A stretch of DNA of 64,000 nucleotides from Thermoplasmata archaeon. Lineage in GTDB: Archaea; Thermoplasmatota; Thermoplasmata; Lutacidiplasmatales; UBA184. Of this stretch, positions 17,035 through 26,643 are shown one piece after another. The position numbers and the translations under genes were made by a program. Below the pieces are notes generated by a model. The model saw only the letters and a list, made by a program, of their open reading frames with translations, did not search any database and was not told the DNA's origin. The first letter of the stretch is position 1; every line of letters starts with the position of its first letter. Location of the stretch: positions 1-64,000 of the forward strand of contig JAKAVQ010000004.1 of NCBI GenBank assembly GCA_021817245.1. The letters run 5' to 3'.

Positions 17035-18088
17035 CTTCCCGCTCCCTGAGTGGTCGCGAACATTGCTTCTCTACCCTCTCCACGGATGGTGCCGCAGGCG
17101 CAGTGCCTCGATCGGTTTCCCGGACCGACATTCTCCCGATCCCGCGAGAGTGATCGGAGATCCGTTTCCGAACTCTTCCCCGGCCATCGCCGAGGGACCG
17201 CGAGTCCTCTCCTGCATAGGGCCCGGAACCGGAGGCGGAATCAGCCAGGGTAGCAAGAACTCGGGGGTATGCGCCATTCTGGGAGCGGGCTCGCAGATTC
17301 CGCCGTCCGCCGCCCGGAAAGGGGGTCTTTCCGATGGGGCGAGAGCGATCACCGGATTCGGCGGGCCGCGGCGGGGTGGAGGCAGGGATTGCTTCGGTAA
17401 GGCGGCCAACCTCGAGGGGTATGCCTCGCGACGGCAGCGCGGCCCGGCGGGTGTCCTCAAGACGCGGACAACTGCGGTGACGGGTAGCGCTCCTCGCCGC
17501 CGGGGATTGGATCGCGCCCGATTACGGGCCCCACTCTTCGCGTGAGGAGACCCGGGCGCGGTGGCTCACTCTCCGACTGAGAACGGTTCCGAAGGGGTCG
17601 GAACTCGAACGGGCAGGCCGCCGAACCATGGAGGTGGTGACCGGACTCCTCCGATCCGAGCGCATCCCGGAGGCGGACGCCATCATGGACCGCCTCGAGG
17701 AGCTCCTCGAGCGCCGAGGGAAGTAGCGTCCCCTAACGAGTAGAGTCGCCTTCTCGGGCGCAGACCCCGCCTCTCCAGTTGATACGTAAGGTTCAAGTGG
17801 GGTGTCCTTTCGGAGCAGTAGCCTCCATGCGTCGCATCGGTCGAGAAGAGGGTCGCCTCGCCAGAGGACCGGGCGGCTGCTTCTGCCATGTCCTTCGAAC
17901 CACGGGACGCGTACGGCAGACCCCCACGAACCAGCGGCTACCGCTGGTAGAGGGTACGATTCGGGATCCGGGCACGACGACCAGAGATGAATCGGGCCTC
18001 GGCCGGGTTGGGGCAGTAGGGGCGGGGTCGATTCCCCCTCGCACCCGACCGAGACCCTGAACGGGACTGCCCGAGGGGGTGCGGCGCG
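17035..18088. other. Intergenic region between divergent giant genes
   Basis: About 1 kb between two outward-facing surface-protein genes. Only one coding-like stretch was found (see 17628-17726). No TATA box was convincing, although promoters for both flanking genes must be here. Long frames on the minus strand (17522-18913) have shadow-like Arg/Ser/Gly composition. Confidence 0.4.
17628..17726 (+). CDS. Possible small ORF or gene remnant
   Basis: ATG 17628 begins a 32-aa amphipathic helical product ending LERRGK. The frame is open back to a TGA at 17478-17480 and the upstream sequence also looks protein-like (ALLAAGDWIAPDYG, then SREETRARWLTLRL), but it has no standard start codon. This may be the 3' end of a decayed gene of about 80 codons, or a small protein with an unusual start. 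Confidence 0.3.
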   Translation: MEVVTGLLRSERIPEADAIMDRLEELLERRGK

Positions 18089-21000
18089 ATGAGTCGGTCC
18101 CCTGGTTTCCGAGTACGGGCCAAAGCAGGCCGATGGGTGATCGTCGTCGTGGCCGGCCTCGCTGCGATCGCTTTCGCGATGCCGGGGGGCGGTCTCTGGG
18201 GCTTGGGGCCCCCGGGTGGTCCCGCCCTGAGAATTTCTGCTACCGGAGCCTCGGCTGGCGCCATCACCCCCGCGAGTCCGAGCCTGGACGAGGGCCAGTC
18301 GGTCAACCTCACGGCCCATCCGACCGGGGGCTCCGGGAACTACACGATCCAGTGGTACAGCGGGTCTGGGGCCGGCGCCTGCACGGCGGGAGTTCCCGTG
18401 GGCGTCCTCAACTCCACGACCTTCTCGACGCCGGCGCTGTTCGCGAACGCGAGCTACTGCTACACCGTGACCGATGCGCTCAACGCGACCGCGTCGTCTC
18501 CGTGGGACACCGTTGGCGTTAACCCGTCGCTCACCGCTCCCCGGGCTCCGGGGGTGAGCTCCACGACCCTCGACGCGAACCAGGCGCTGACGGTGACCGA
18601 CGCCGTCCCGTCGACCGGGACCCCGCCGTACGCATGGAAGTGGCTCCGGTCGGTCTCGGGGGGTTCGTTCTCCCTCGCCACCGTGTGTGCGAACGACTCC
18701 GGTGCCTCCGCGGCGGCCGGCGCGAACGAGACCTGCCGGGTTGGCGCGAACACGCTGACCCCGGGCGACAGTTACGCGTTCGAGTTCCGCGTCACGGACA
18801 ACGGAACGCCCGCGGAGGTCAACACCTCCGTGGCCTCCCCGACGGTGACGGTGAACTCCGCGTTCTCGGCCGGCGCGGTCTCGCCGCAGTCCCCCTCGAT
18901 CGACCGCGGCCAATCGATCACGCTAACGGCCAACCCGTCCGGCGGTACGACGCCGTACTCGTACGCGTGGTACTCCTCGACCACGAACTCGGGCTCCTGC
19001 GCGTCCGGCCAGGCCGCCGGCACGAGTTCGAAGCAGGTCGCGTCGCCATCGGCGTCGACCTACTACTGCTACCAGGTCACGGACAGCGCCCATCCGAGCG
19101 AGACCCAGAGCTCCGCGTGGGATCTCGTCACCGTTCGGGCCCCGCTCGCGGCCGGCGCCCCCACTCCTTCGAACCCGACCATCGACTTTGGTCAGTCGGT
19201 CGACCTATCCGCGGCGGCTTCGGGAGGGACGCCGACCTACACCTACCAATGGTACTGGGCGAGCAGCGCGGCCGGGGCGTGCGATACCGGGACGCCGCTC
19301 GGCACCGCGGCCAACCAGAGCACCGGTGCGGAGATCGCCGGGCCCGGGTCGTACTACTACTGCTACGTGGTGACCGACAGCTCGGGCAACAGTTCGACCC
19401 ACGCGTCGAACGCGTCCGTCTGGGACGACGTCACCGTCCGGCCCGCCCTCCTCGGGCCGCCGACGCCCACGATCAGCGCGACCGCGCTCGACGTCGACCA
19501 GACGTTGACCGTGACCGCGACCCTGCCGACGACGGGGACGTCCCCCTATGCCTGGGCATGGCTGCTCGCGTCGAACGGCGGGAGCTACCTGTCGGCGAGC
19601 CAATGCACGACGCCGAAAGGGAGCGGAGGGACGCCCGGGGCGACCGTCACGTGCGCTATCGGGGCCCAGGCGCTCAGCGCCGGCACGAGCTACGCCTTCG
19701 AGCTCCGGGTGACCGACCAAGCGACCCCCCCGTCGACCGCGACGTCCGCCCCCTCTCTCTCGGTCTCCGTCCGCCCGGCGCTCACCAACCCGGCGGTCCC
19801 CGTTCCGAGCACGACCGCGCTCGATGCCGATCAACCGCTGAACGTGACCGGGAAGCTCCCGTCGAGCGGGACCCCTCCGTACTCCTGGCACTGGCTCTAC
19901 TCCGTCGGGAGCGGTAGCTTCGGCCCGGCCTCGGTCTGCGGCACGACCGCCACCGGGACCGGCGGGACCGCGGGGGAGACGGTGGTCTGCGCGATCCCCG
20001 GCGGAAGCCTCACCGCGAGCCGCTCCTACGCGTTCAAGCTCATGGTCATCGACAATGCGTCGAGCCCCGAGCGGCGCACCTCGGGGGCCTCCGCGACGGT
20101 GACGACGAGCTCGGTGCTCTCGGCCGGTACTCCGACCCCGAACGCTCCCACGATCGACCTCGGCGAGAGCGTGAACCTGACGGCCGCGCCGTCGGGCGGG
20201 ACCGCGCCCTACACCTATCAGTGGTACTCGGGAGGCACGGCAGCCGCCTGCACCGCCGGGACGGCCCCGATCTCGGGCGCGCAGGCTCGGACGTACACCG
20301 CCTCGCCGACGTCGGGAACGTACTACTGCTACGTCGCGACCGATGCGAAGTCGGCCGCCTCCACGTCGCCGGCGATGGAGGTCACCGTCAACTCCGCGCT
20401 CCTCGCCCCACCCGCCCCGTCCCTGAACGCCAGCGTCCTCGACGCCGATCAGCCGCTCGAGGTCACGGCGAACCTCCCCACGACCGGCACCGCACCGTTC
20501 GCTTGGCGCTGGCTCGTCTCCGTCTCGGGCGGAGCGTTCGCGAACGCGACCGGCTGTTCCCTCGGCAACGGGACCGGTGGGGTGGCCGGGGCGGCGGTCG
20601 CGTGCGCGCTTCCCGGTTCGTCGCTCTCGGATGGGTTGAGCTACCGATTCGTGCTCTCGGTCGTCGACGCGGCCCTCGCGCCCGAGTCGGTACTTTCCCT
20701 TCCGAGCCCTTCGGTCGCCGTGGCGTCTCCCCTGACGGCCCCGGGGGCTCCCGCCATCAATGCGTCGACCTGGAACGGGAGCGCGCCGCTCGAAGTCGTC
20801 GGGACGCTCCCCTCGTCCGGCGCGTCGCCGTACGCCTGGCAGTGGCTCGAGTCGGTGAACGGCTCGGCGTTCGAGGCCGCTTCCGTCTGCTCGACGGGGG
20901 CCGGAACCGGGGCCCTCGCTGGCGCGACGGTCGACTGTACCGTTGCCTCCGGTTCCGCTCAGGACGGCCAGAGCCTGCGCTTCGAGCTTGCCGTCACCGA

Positions 21001-22177
21001 CAGCGCCTCGAATCCGGAGTCGGCGGTCTCCGCCCCCTCTCCGGCCGTCACCGTCCTCGCTCCGTTCGTCGCGGCGGCTCCGGGGCCGGCGGCTCCGAAG
21101 ATCGATCTCAGCCAGTCGGTCAACTTGACGGCGAACGCCGCCGGGGGATCGGGTAGCTACACCTACCAGTGGTACTCTTTCTCCACCGCGGCTGGCTGCC
21201 GGGCCCTGACCTCTGCGATACCGGGCGCGACCGCTAGCGTGTACCGCGCCACGCCGGCCGTCTCGACCTACTACTGCTACGAGGTCTCCGATGGGACTTC
21301 AGGCCTCGGCGGCGGGGCCTCGATCGTGTCGGCCGTCGACCTCGTGACGGTCGCCCCGACGCTCTCGCCTCCCTCCGCGCCGGAACCGAGCTCCTCGGCC
21401 CCGTCGACCAGCGAGGGATTCTCGGTCTCGGCGCCGTTGCCCACCACCGGGACGGCCCCTTACACCTGGCAGTGGCTCGTCTCCGTGGACGGGTCCCCCT
21501 TCGCCCCCGCGACCGAGTGCGGTTCGACGACGACCGGCGCGGGCGGCGGCGCGGGGACGGTGGAGACCTGCCAGATCCCCGCGAACGCGTTGAGCGCCGG
21601 GGACGCGTACGTGTTCGAACTCCGGGTGACCGACAGCGCGGCGGTGCCGGTCACGACGGTCTCGGCTCCCACGGCGACGATCGACGTCCAGAGCGCGGCC
21701 CCGGCCCCCGGGACGACGAGTCCCTCGACCCTCTGGCCGTTCGTCGGGGCGGTCCTCGTCCTCTTCGTGCTGCTGGTGGTCGGAACGCTCCGGCTGCGGC
21801 GGCGACGCCCGAGCAGCCGTTCCAGTGCGCGCCCGCCGCCGGAGAGCTGGGCGGCGGCTCCGTCGCCATCCGGCGCCCGTCCGGGACTGGCCACCGGGAC
21901 CGGTCATTCGCCGGACGAGCTCACCTCGGCTGCCGCACCGGCTACCCAACCCGCCGCCCTCGCCGGCCCTCCCGTTTCTCCTTCGCCCTCTCCGTCCGTC
22001 AACCCGACGGCCGCGGGGGAGGAAGCGCCGCCGCGCGCGGAGCCCATGGACCTCGACTCGGTCCTCGAAGAGATCGACCGGATCCGAGCCGAGATGGCCC
22101 GACGCACTCAGCGAGCCGAGAGCGCCGACCAGTCGGATGCCGCTCCGGCCGAGGGTTCGGGCGACTCGGAAGGGTGA
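18089..22177 (+). CDS. Giant membrane-anchored protein with eleven Ig-like domains
   Basis: 1,362 aa. An N-terminal export signal/anchor (about residues 11-30) is followed by eleven domains of 80-110 aa in two alternating types. Type A opens PTIDLGQSVNLTA..., has YTYQWYS and ends YYCYxVTDS. Type B opens LDADQxLxVT, has PYAWxWLxSVxGGSF and a C-x(15-25)-TC pair. The order reads A-B-A-A-B-B-A-B-B-A-B. Almost every domain has exactly two cysteines, suggesting one disulfide each. A C-terminal TM helix (LWPFVGAVLVLFVLLVVGTL, about 1,210) and a Pro/Ser-rich cytoplasmic tail ending in a charged helix follow. Start has a G-rich SD-like stretch. Probably a stalk-like surface protein. Confidence 0.75.
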   Translation: MSRSPGFRVRAKAGRWVIVVVAGLAAIAFAMPGGGLWGLGPPGGPALRISATGASAGAITPASPSLDEGQSVNLTAHPTGGSGNYTIQWYSGSGAGACTAGVPVGVLNSTTFSTPALFANASYCYTVTDALNATASSPWDTVGVNPSLTAPRAPGVSSTTLDANQALTVTDAVPSTGTPPYAWKWLRSVSGGSFSLATVCANDSGASAAAGANETCRVGANTLTPGDSYAFEFRVTDNGTPAEVNTSVASPTVTVNSAFSAGAVSPQSPSIDRGQSITLTANPSGGTTPYSYAWYSSTTNSGSCASGQAAGTSSKQVASPSASTYYCYQVTDSAHPSETQSSAWDLVTVRAPLAAGAPTPSNPTIDFGQSVDLSAAASGGTPTYTYQWYWASSAAGACDTGTPLGTAANQSTGAEIAGPGSYYYCYVVTDSSGNSSTHASNASVWDDVTVRPALLGPPTPTISATALDVDQTLTVTATLPTTGTSPYAWAWLLASNGGSYLSASQCTTPKGSGGTPGATVTCAIGAQALSAGTSYAFELRVTDQATPPSTATSAPSLSVSVRPALTNPAVPVPSTTALDADQPLNVTGKLPSSGTPPYSWHWLYSVGSGSFGPASVCGTTATGTGGTAGETVVCAIPGGSLTASRSYAFKLMVIDNASSPERRTSGASATVTTSSVLSAGTPTPNAPTIDLGESVNLTAAPSGGTAPYTYQWYSGGTAAACTAGTAPISGAQARTYTASPTSGTYYCYVATDAKSAASTSPAMEVTVNSALLAPPAPSLNASVLDADQPLEVTANLPTTGTAPFAWRWLVSVSGGAFANATGCSLGNGTGGVAGAAVACALPGSSLSDGLSYRFVLSVVDAALAPESVLSLPSPSVAVASPLTAPGAPAINASTWNGSAPLEVVGTLPSSGASPYAWQWLESVNGSAFEAASVCSTGAGTGALAGATVDCTVASGSAQDGQSLRFELAVTDSASNPESAVSAPSPAVTVLAPFVAAAPGPAAPKIDLSQSVNLTANAAGGSGSYTYQWYSFSTAAGCRALTSAIPGATASVYRATPAVSTYYCYEVSDGTSGLGGGASIVSAVDLVTVAPTLSPPSAPEPSSSAPSTSEGFSVSAPLPTTGTAPYTWQWLVSVDGSPFAPATECGSTTTGAGGGAGTVETCQIPANALSAGDAYVFELRVTDSAAVPVTTVSAPTATIDVQSAAPAPGTTSPSTLWPFVGAVLVLFVLLVVGTLRLRRRRPSSRSSARPPPESWAAAPSPSGARPGLATGTGHSPDELTSAAAPATQPAALAGPPVSPSPSPSVNPTAAGEEAPPRAEPMDLDSVLEEIDRIRAEMARRTQRAESADQSDAAPAEGSGDSEG

Positions 22178-22312
22178 CCGCGGAAGGCCAGCGTCCGCGG
22201 ACGCACGGTGGACGCTACCCGTAGCGCCGCGCAGCCGTTCCTGGGGCCGCCCTGTGGCCACGGGCGGGGGCGGGTCCGCTCCCCCTCCCCGCCCTGGGGC
22301 GGCGGGGGAGGG

Positions 22313-22786
22313 CTACGGGGGCGTCGCCGGGGCCGTCCCCGTCGACGAGACCGGCGCTCCGGCGACGGAGACCGCGACCGGGATCCCCTGGCGCACGCTC
22401 TCGGTCACGATGCAGAACTCCTCGAAGAGGCCGCGGCATCGCTCGAACGCCGCAGCGTTCGCGTCGTCGAGCGGCCCGGGGTCGAGGTCGACCCGGAGAC
22501 CGACGACCCGCCAGCGGCCCCGCTCGTTGCGCGCCAGCTGCGTGACGACGGTAGTGGTCATCCCGGCGATCGGGGCGTGCGCGCGCTCCAAGCAGAAAAG
22601 CAGGCTCGAGCTGAGACAGTGACCGACCGCGGTCGCGAGGAGGCGCGAAGGGTTCGGAGCGGTGTCATCGCCGGGGGGGCTCGACTCGTCGACCCGAAGC
22701 GGGCCGTACGGTCGACCTTCGAACCGGACGTCGAACCGGTAGCGCTCGACCCGCTCCAAGACCAGCGTCTGCTCCGACTCCACCAT
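22313..22786 (-). CDS. OsmC/Ohr-family protein
   Basis: 157 aa from ATG 22786, which has AAGGAG 8-9 bp upstream; the longer frame to 23017 lacks support. OsmC family members reduce organic hydroperoxides with two thiols. Both expected cysteines are present: VGHCLSSSLLFCLERA near residue 57 and EEFCIVTESVRQGIPV near 133. The spacing fits the YhfA/OsmC-like subgroup rather than Ohr. Lies tail-to-tail with the giant Ig-like gene and just downstream of the MFS exporter on the same strand. Confidence 0.8.
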   Translation of the reverse strand: MVESEQTLVLERVERYRFDVRFEGRPYGPLRVDESSPPGDDTAPNPSRLLATAVGHCLSSSLLFCLERAHAPIAGMTTTVVTQLARNERGRWRVVGLRVDLDPGPLDDANAAAFERCRGLFEEFCIVTESVRQGIPVAVSVAGAPVSSTGTAPATPP

Positions 22787-22901
22787 CCTCGTCGCTCCTT
22801 CGGGCGATTGTTCGCCCGTGGCCACGTAGGCCACTCGAACGTTTGGGTTCGACGGGCCCGACCGGCCGCGACCCCCAAAGTCTCCGGGGGTTTCGTCCCG
22901 C

Positions 22902-24734
22902 TCAACGGGACGGGCCGAGCGGGGCGGTCCCGGGGTTCGGGGGGGCGGCCGGCGCGGCCGAGATCGTAGCCCGCCCTTCGGGCAGCCCCCCGTCTTTGGG
23001 GGGCGCCGAGGAACCAACCGCCGCCGTCTCAGGGTGATAGTACGGCTTCCCGCGAAGGGCGGAGAGCACCGCCGCGACCGCCATCAGGCTCCCCGCAGCC
23101 TCGAACGCGCCGGCGATCGACGTGCCGAAGCCGGGGGCGACCACCGAGGCGAAGAAGTGGGGTTGGAGCAGCGTCGCCTGGACCGACGGCGACAGCGGCT
23201 GCCAGCCGGGGATTCCGGAGAGCGACTGGAGCAGTTGCTGCATCGGGTTCTCACCGAGGAACGCGCCGAAAAGGGCACCGGTCGGGTTCGCGGAGATCGC
23301 CTGGCTCAGGATGCCGGCGTCGCCCGGCGGGACGCCCGCGGCGCCCAGCGCTCCGGGCACGGTCCCTCCGAGGCCCGAGGCGAGGCCGAAGATGACGACC
23401 GTGAAGAAGAGCGCGAGCGACATCTGCTGGCCGGCGTTCTGGAGCGTCGCCAGCATCCCCGACGCCGCCCCCCGGTTCTCCGCCGGGACACTGTTCATCA
23501 CGGCGGCCGCGTTCGGCGACGCGAACATCCCCATTCCGCATCCGACGGTGAACAGGAGCAGGCCGACCTGCCAGTAGAGGAAGTTGACCGGTTCGAGCGC
23601 GAGTCCGAAGAACGCGACGGTCCCGAGCGCCATCCCGGCGGTCGCGAGCGGCCGCGGCCCGTAGGAGTCCGAAAGCCACCCGCTCAGCGGCCCCGCCACG
23701 AGGAAGCCGGCGATCATCGGCGACATCAGGATGCCGGCCCAGAGCGGCGTGACCGAGAAGCTGTAACCGTGCAGCGGGAGCCAGATGCCCTGGAACCAGA
23801 TCACGAGCAGCAGCATGAGGCCGCCGCGCGCGAGCGAGCCGAGGAACGCCGAGGAGGTCCCGGCGGCGAACGCACGGACCCGGAAGAGCTCGAGGCGGAA
23901 CATCGGGTCGGCGACCCGCCGTTCGAGGAAGACGAACGCGGCGAGCAGCGCCGCGCCCCCGACGATCGCCCCGAGGACCCACGGCGAGGACCACCCGGTC
24001 GAGTGCCCGCCGAACGGGAGCAGGCCATAGGTCGTCCCGACGAGCAGGAGCGTGAGCCCGAGGCCGAAGGCGATGTTGCCCGGGAAGTCGATCCGCTGGT
24101 TCGCCCGGCGGACCGAGATTTCCCGGAGCTTCGCATACGCCCAGACGGTGCCGAAGACCCCCACGGGCACGCTCACGAGGAAGATGATCCGCCAGGTGGG
24201 GAGCACGAGCGGACCCAAGTGGACGTCCGGGATCGAGGCGAGGATCCCGCCGGCAATGAGACCGAGCAGCGAGCCTCCGATGAACGAGATCTGGTTCACG
24301 CCCATCGCCTTGCCACGCTCCCCGGGAGGAAAGGCGTCGGTCAGGAGGGCCGCCGAATTCGCGAAGAGGAACGAAGCGCCGACCGCCTGGACGAGCCGGA
24401 AGCAGACGAGCGCCCAGGCGTCGGTCGCCCCCTGCCACGGCTCAAGGAACAATAGGATCGAACCGGTCGAGAAGACGGCGAAGCCGAAGTTGTACATCCG
24501 GGCCCGGCCCCACATGTCGGAAAGGCGTCCGACCGTCACGAGGAGGGTCGCGGTGACGACCCCGTAGCCGAGCAGTAGCCAGATGAGGATCGGGAAGTTG
24601 CTGACCTCGAACGGGTTCACCCCGAGTCCCTTGAAGACGACCGGCAGCGAGATCAGCAGGATCGACCCGTCGATCGACGCGAGGAGCCCTCCGAGCGTCG
24701 TGTTCGAGAGCACGGTCCACTTGTACGCGGCCAT
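22902..24734 (-). CDS. MFS multidrug exporter, DHA2 (14-TM) type
   Basis: 610 aa, ATG 24734. Motif A (GRLSDMWGRARMYNFG) lies in the loop after the second helix, and motif C-like glycines follow in helix 5 (GGSLLGLIAGGILASIP). The length and helix count match the EmrB/QacA drug:H+ antiporters. The C-terminus is a long Pro-rich cytoplasmic tail. The promoter appears to be shared with the divergent MBL gene (GATTTAAC at 24793-24800). Confidence 0.85.
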   Translation of the reverse strand: MAAYKWTVLSNTTLGGLLASIDGSILLISLPVVFKGLGVNPFEVSNFPILIWLLLGYGVVTATLLVTVGRLSDMWGRARMYNFGFAVFSTGSILLFLEPWQGATDAWALVCFRLVQAVGASFLFANSAALLTDAFPPGERGKAMGVNQISFIGGSLLGLIAGGILASIPDVHLGPLVLPTWRIIFLVSVPVGVFGTVWAYAKLREISVRRANQRIDFPGNIAFGLGLTLLLVGTTYGLLPFGGHSTGWSSPWVLGAIVGGAALLAAFVFLERRVADPMFRLELFRVRAFAAGTSSAFLGSLARGGLMLLLVIWFQGIWLPLHGYSFSVTPLWAGILMSPMIAGFLVAGPLSGWLSDSYGPRPLATAGMALGTVAFFGLALEPVNFLYWQVGLLLFTVGCGMGMFASPNAAAVMNSVPAENRGAASGMLATLQNAGQQMSLALFFTVVIFGLASGLGGTVPGALGAAGVPPGDAGILSQAISANPTGALFGAFLGENPMQQLLQSLSGIPGWQPLSPSVQATLLQPHFFASVVAPGFGTSIAGAFEAAGSLMAVAAVLSALRGKPYYHPETAAVGSSAPPKDGGLPEGRATISAAPAAPPNPGTAPLGPSR

Positions 24735-24792
24735 CGAGCGGCGACCCCCGGGTCCGGAGACTCGGGGGTACGGGGACGTCGAACCCTCTTCC

Positions 24793-24800
24793 GATTTAAC
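24793..24800. promoter_or_regulatory. Shared TATA element of divergent MFS and MBL genes
   Basis: GATTTAAC (GTTAAATC on the other strand) is the only A/T island between the two divergent genes and sits 59 bp from the MFS ATG. It could serve TBP in both orientations. Confidence 0.4.
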
Positions 24801-24868
24801 GGGTGAGGGCCAGTGGCAAGGTCCGTCGCGGCCGAGGGTCGAGGGCCGGGGCTATCTGGCCGAGCGGC

Positions 24869-25810
24869 GTGCGAGGTGGAGGCGATGATCTGACGCCGCG
24901 CTCACCGCACTTCGACCTCCAGCCCGTCGCGGAGGGGGTTCACGTCGCCATCGCGACCGACTCCGGCTTCGGTCTCTGCAACAGCGGCATCGTCGACCTG
25001 GGCGACGCGGCGCTCGTCTTCGACTCGATGCTGACCCCCCAGGCCGGGGCGGACCTCCGCCGCGCCGCCGAGGAGCTGACCGGTCACCCGGTGGCCTACG
25101 TGGTGAACAGCCACTACCACGGGGATCACGTCCGCGGCAACTCCGCGTTCCCCTCCGTGCACATCGTCTCGACCCGCAAGGTCCGCGAGCTGATCGAGGA
25201 ACGGGCGGTGAAGATGCTCGAGAGCGACCGACGCGAAGTGCCGGCCGAGCTCGAGAAGCTCGACCGCGGCGGTCTCGTGCGGGCGCCCCGAGACCGGGTC
25301 GTCTTCGAGGGGTGGTTCCGAGGGATCCTCGCGACCCCGCTCGGTACCGTGGTGCCGGCCCCCGATCTCCTCGTCGACGGGGAGCTCCTCCTGCGCGGAC
25401 CGAAGCGCGAGGTGCACGTCCGGTCCTTCGGGGGAGGGCACTCTCCCAGCGACGTGCTCGCCTTCCTTCCGGACGATCGGGTCGCGTTCCTCGGCGACCT
25501 TCTCGCGGTGGGATTCCATCCCGGGGTCACGGACGGCGACCTCGCGAAGTGGCGGGAGATCCTGGACTCCGTCCGACGCCTCGGGCCGGAGCGCCTCCTC
25601 CCGGGGCACGGCCCGCTCTCGGGCCCCTCGGAGATCGCGACGCTGCAGGAGTACCTCACGACGCTGCAGGACCTCGCGTCGGCGGCCCGTCGTGCGGGAC
25701 GGACGGTGGAGGAGATCCGAGCGACGCCGATCCCGGAGCCGTTCGCTGCCTGGTCGTTCGGAGCGTTCTTTCCGGCCAATCTGCTCCGGGCCTACGAGCA
25801 GAGCGCGTAG
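24869..25810 (+). CDS. Metallo-beta-lactamase-fold hydrolase
   Basis: About 313 aa from GTG 24869; an open frame starts at 24803 but is Arg/Gly-rich and unlikely to be translated. The zinc motif HxHxDH is seen as SHYHGDH. Further metal ligands are in GGGHSPSD, FLGDLL and LPGHGP. The order resembles MBL proteins of the cyclase/quinoprotein-relay type, cytosolic, substrate unknown. No signal peptide is evident. Confidence 0.8.
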   Translation: MRGGGDDLTPRSPHFDLQPVAEGVHVAIATDSGFGLCNSGIVDLGDAALVFDSMLTPQAGADLRRAAEELTGHPVAYVVNSHYHGDHVRGNSAFPSVHIVSTRKVRELIEERAVKMLESDRREVPAELEKLDRGGLVRAPRDRVVFEGWFRGILATPLGTVVPAPDLLVDGELLLRGPKREVHVRSFGGGHSPSDVLAFLPDDRVAFLGDLLAVGFHPGVTDGDLAKWREILDSVRRLGPERLLPGHGPLSGPSEIATLQEYLTTLQDLASAARRAGRTVEEIRATPIPEPFAAWSFGAFFPANLLRAYEQSA

Positions 25811-25875
25811 GCCGTTCGCGCCCGGGACCGGACCTCCGCGACGGGGAGCTCGGGAAAAGCGGCGGTCGGCCGGGT

Positions 25876-26643
25876 TCACTCGTACGAGAGGTCGGAGCGC
25901 ATGTACGCACGGACCGCGAGGAGCAGCACGACCGTCGTCTCGGCGAGGAGGACGAGCAGCTGGTACCCGTCGGTGGCCGTCAGCGAGCCCGTGTAGCCGC
26001 CCCGGACGGCGTCGGAGACGTAGGTGAGAGGGTTGACCCGGAACAGCGCCTGGAGGACCACCGGAAGGCCGTTCGTGAGCGGATAGAAGACCGTGCTCGC
26101 GAAGTTGATCACGAAGATCAGCAGGATCTGGATGCTGTTGTACGCCGTGTTCGACTTCACGAGCGCCGCGAGCAGCAGCATGAGGGCGCCAAAGAAGATC
26201 GATCCGAGCACGATCGTCCCGAAGATCGTCGCGAGGGCGGCGAGGCCGGTCGGGATCGATCCCAGGAGGACCCACGCGACCGCGAGCATCACCGCGGCGC
26301 CGCCGAGGCCGAACAGCATCGACGTCAGCATGATGCCGAGCAGGTACTGGAGACGCGTGAAGGGCCCCGAGAGCAGCTGGGCCAGCATCCCCCATCGCCG
26401 GTCGGCCCAGAGAACGCTCCCTCCGACCGTCCCGGCCATGACGGCCTGGAACGCCATGATCCCGGGCGTGAGGAAGGCGAGGTAGCTCGTACCGGAACCG
26501 CCGCCCGAAGCGAGCGACTGGAACCCGAACCCGAAGAAGACGAGGTAGAGTCCCGGAAGGCCGAGCAGGATGATGAGGCTCCCCGGGTCGGTGTTGACGA
26601 CGATGTTCCGGTAGATCAGCCGCACGAGGTTAGGCAGCGCCAT
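25876..26643 (-). CDS. ABC-2 type transporter permease
   Basis: 255 aa with six hydrophobic helices, typical of drug/polysaccharide ABC-2 exporters (RLIYRNIVVNTDPGSLIILLG at the start; GGYTGSLTATDGYQLLVLLAE near the end). Its ATG overlaps the 3' end of the ATPase gene by 14 bp, so the two are translationally coupled subunits of one exporter. Confidence 0.85.
   Translation of the reverse strand: MALPNLVRLIYRNIVVNTDPGSLIILLGLPGLYLVFFGFGFQSLASGGGSGTSYLAFLTPGIMAFQAVMAGTVGGSVLWADRRWGMLAQLLSGPFTRLQYLLGIMLTSMLFGLGGAAVMLAVAWVLLGSIPTGLAALATIFGTIVLGSIFFGALMLLLAALVKSNTAYNSIQILLIFVINFASTVFYPLTNGLPVVLQALFRVNPLTYVSDAVRGGYTGSLTATDGYQLLVLLAETTVVLLLAVRAYMRSDLSYE

Noticed and set aside
17522..18913. 463-codon minus-strand frame between the giant genes
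   Set aside because: Overlaps the signal peptide and first domains of the Ig-like gene and has shadow composition.
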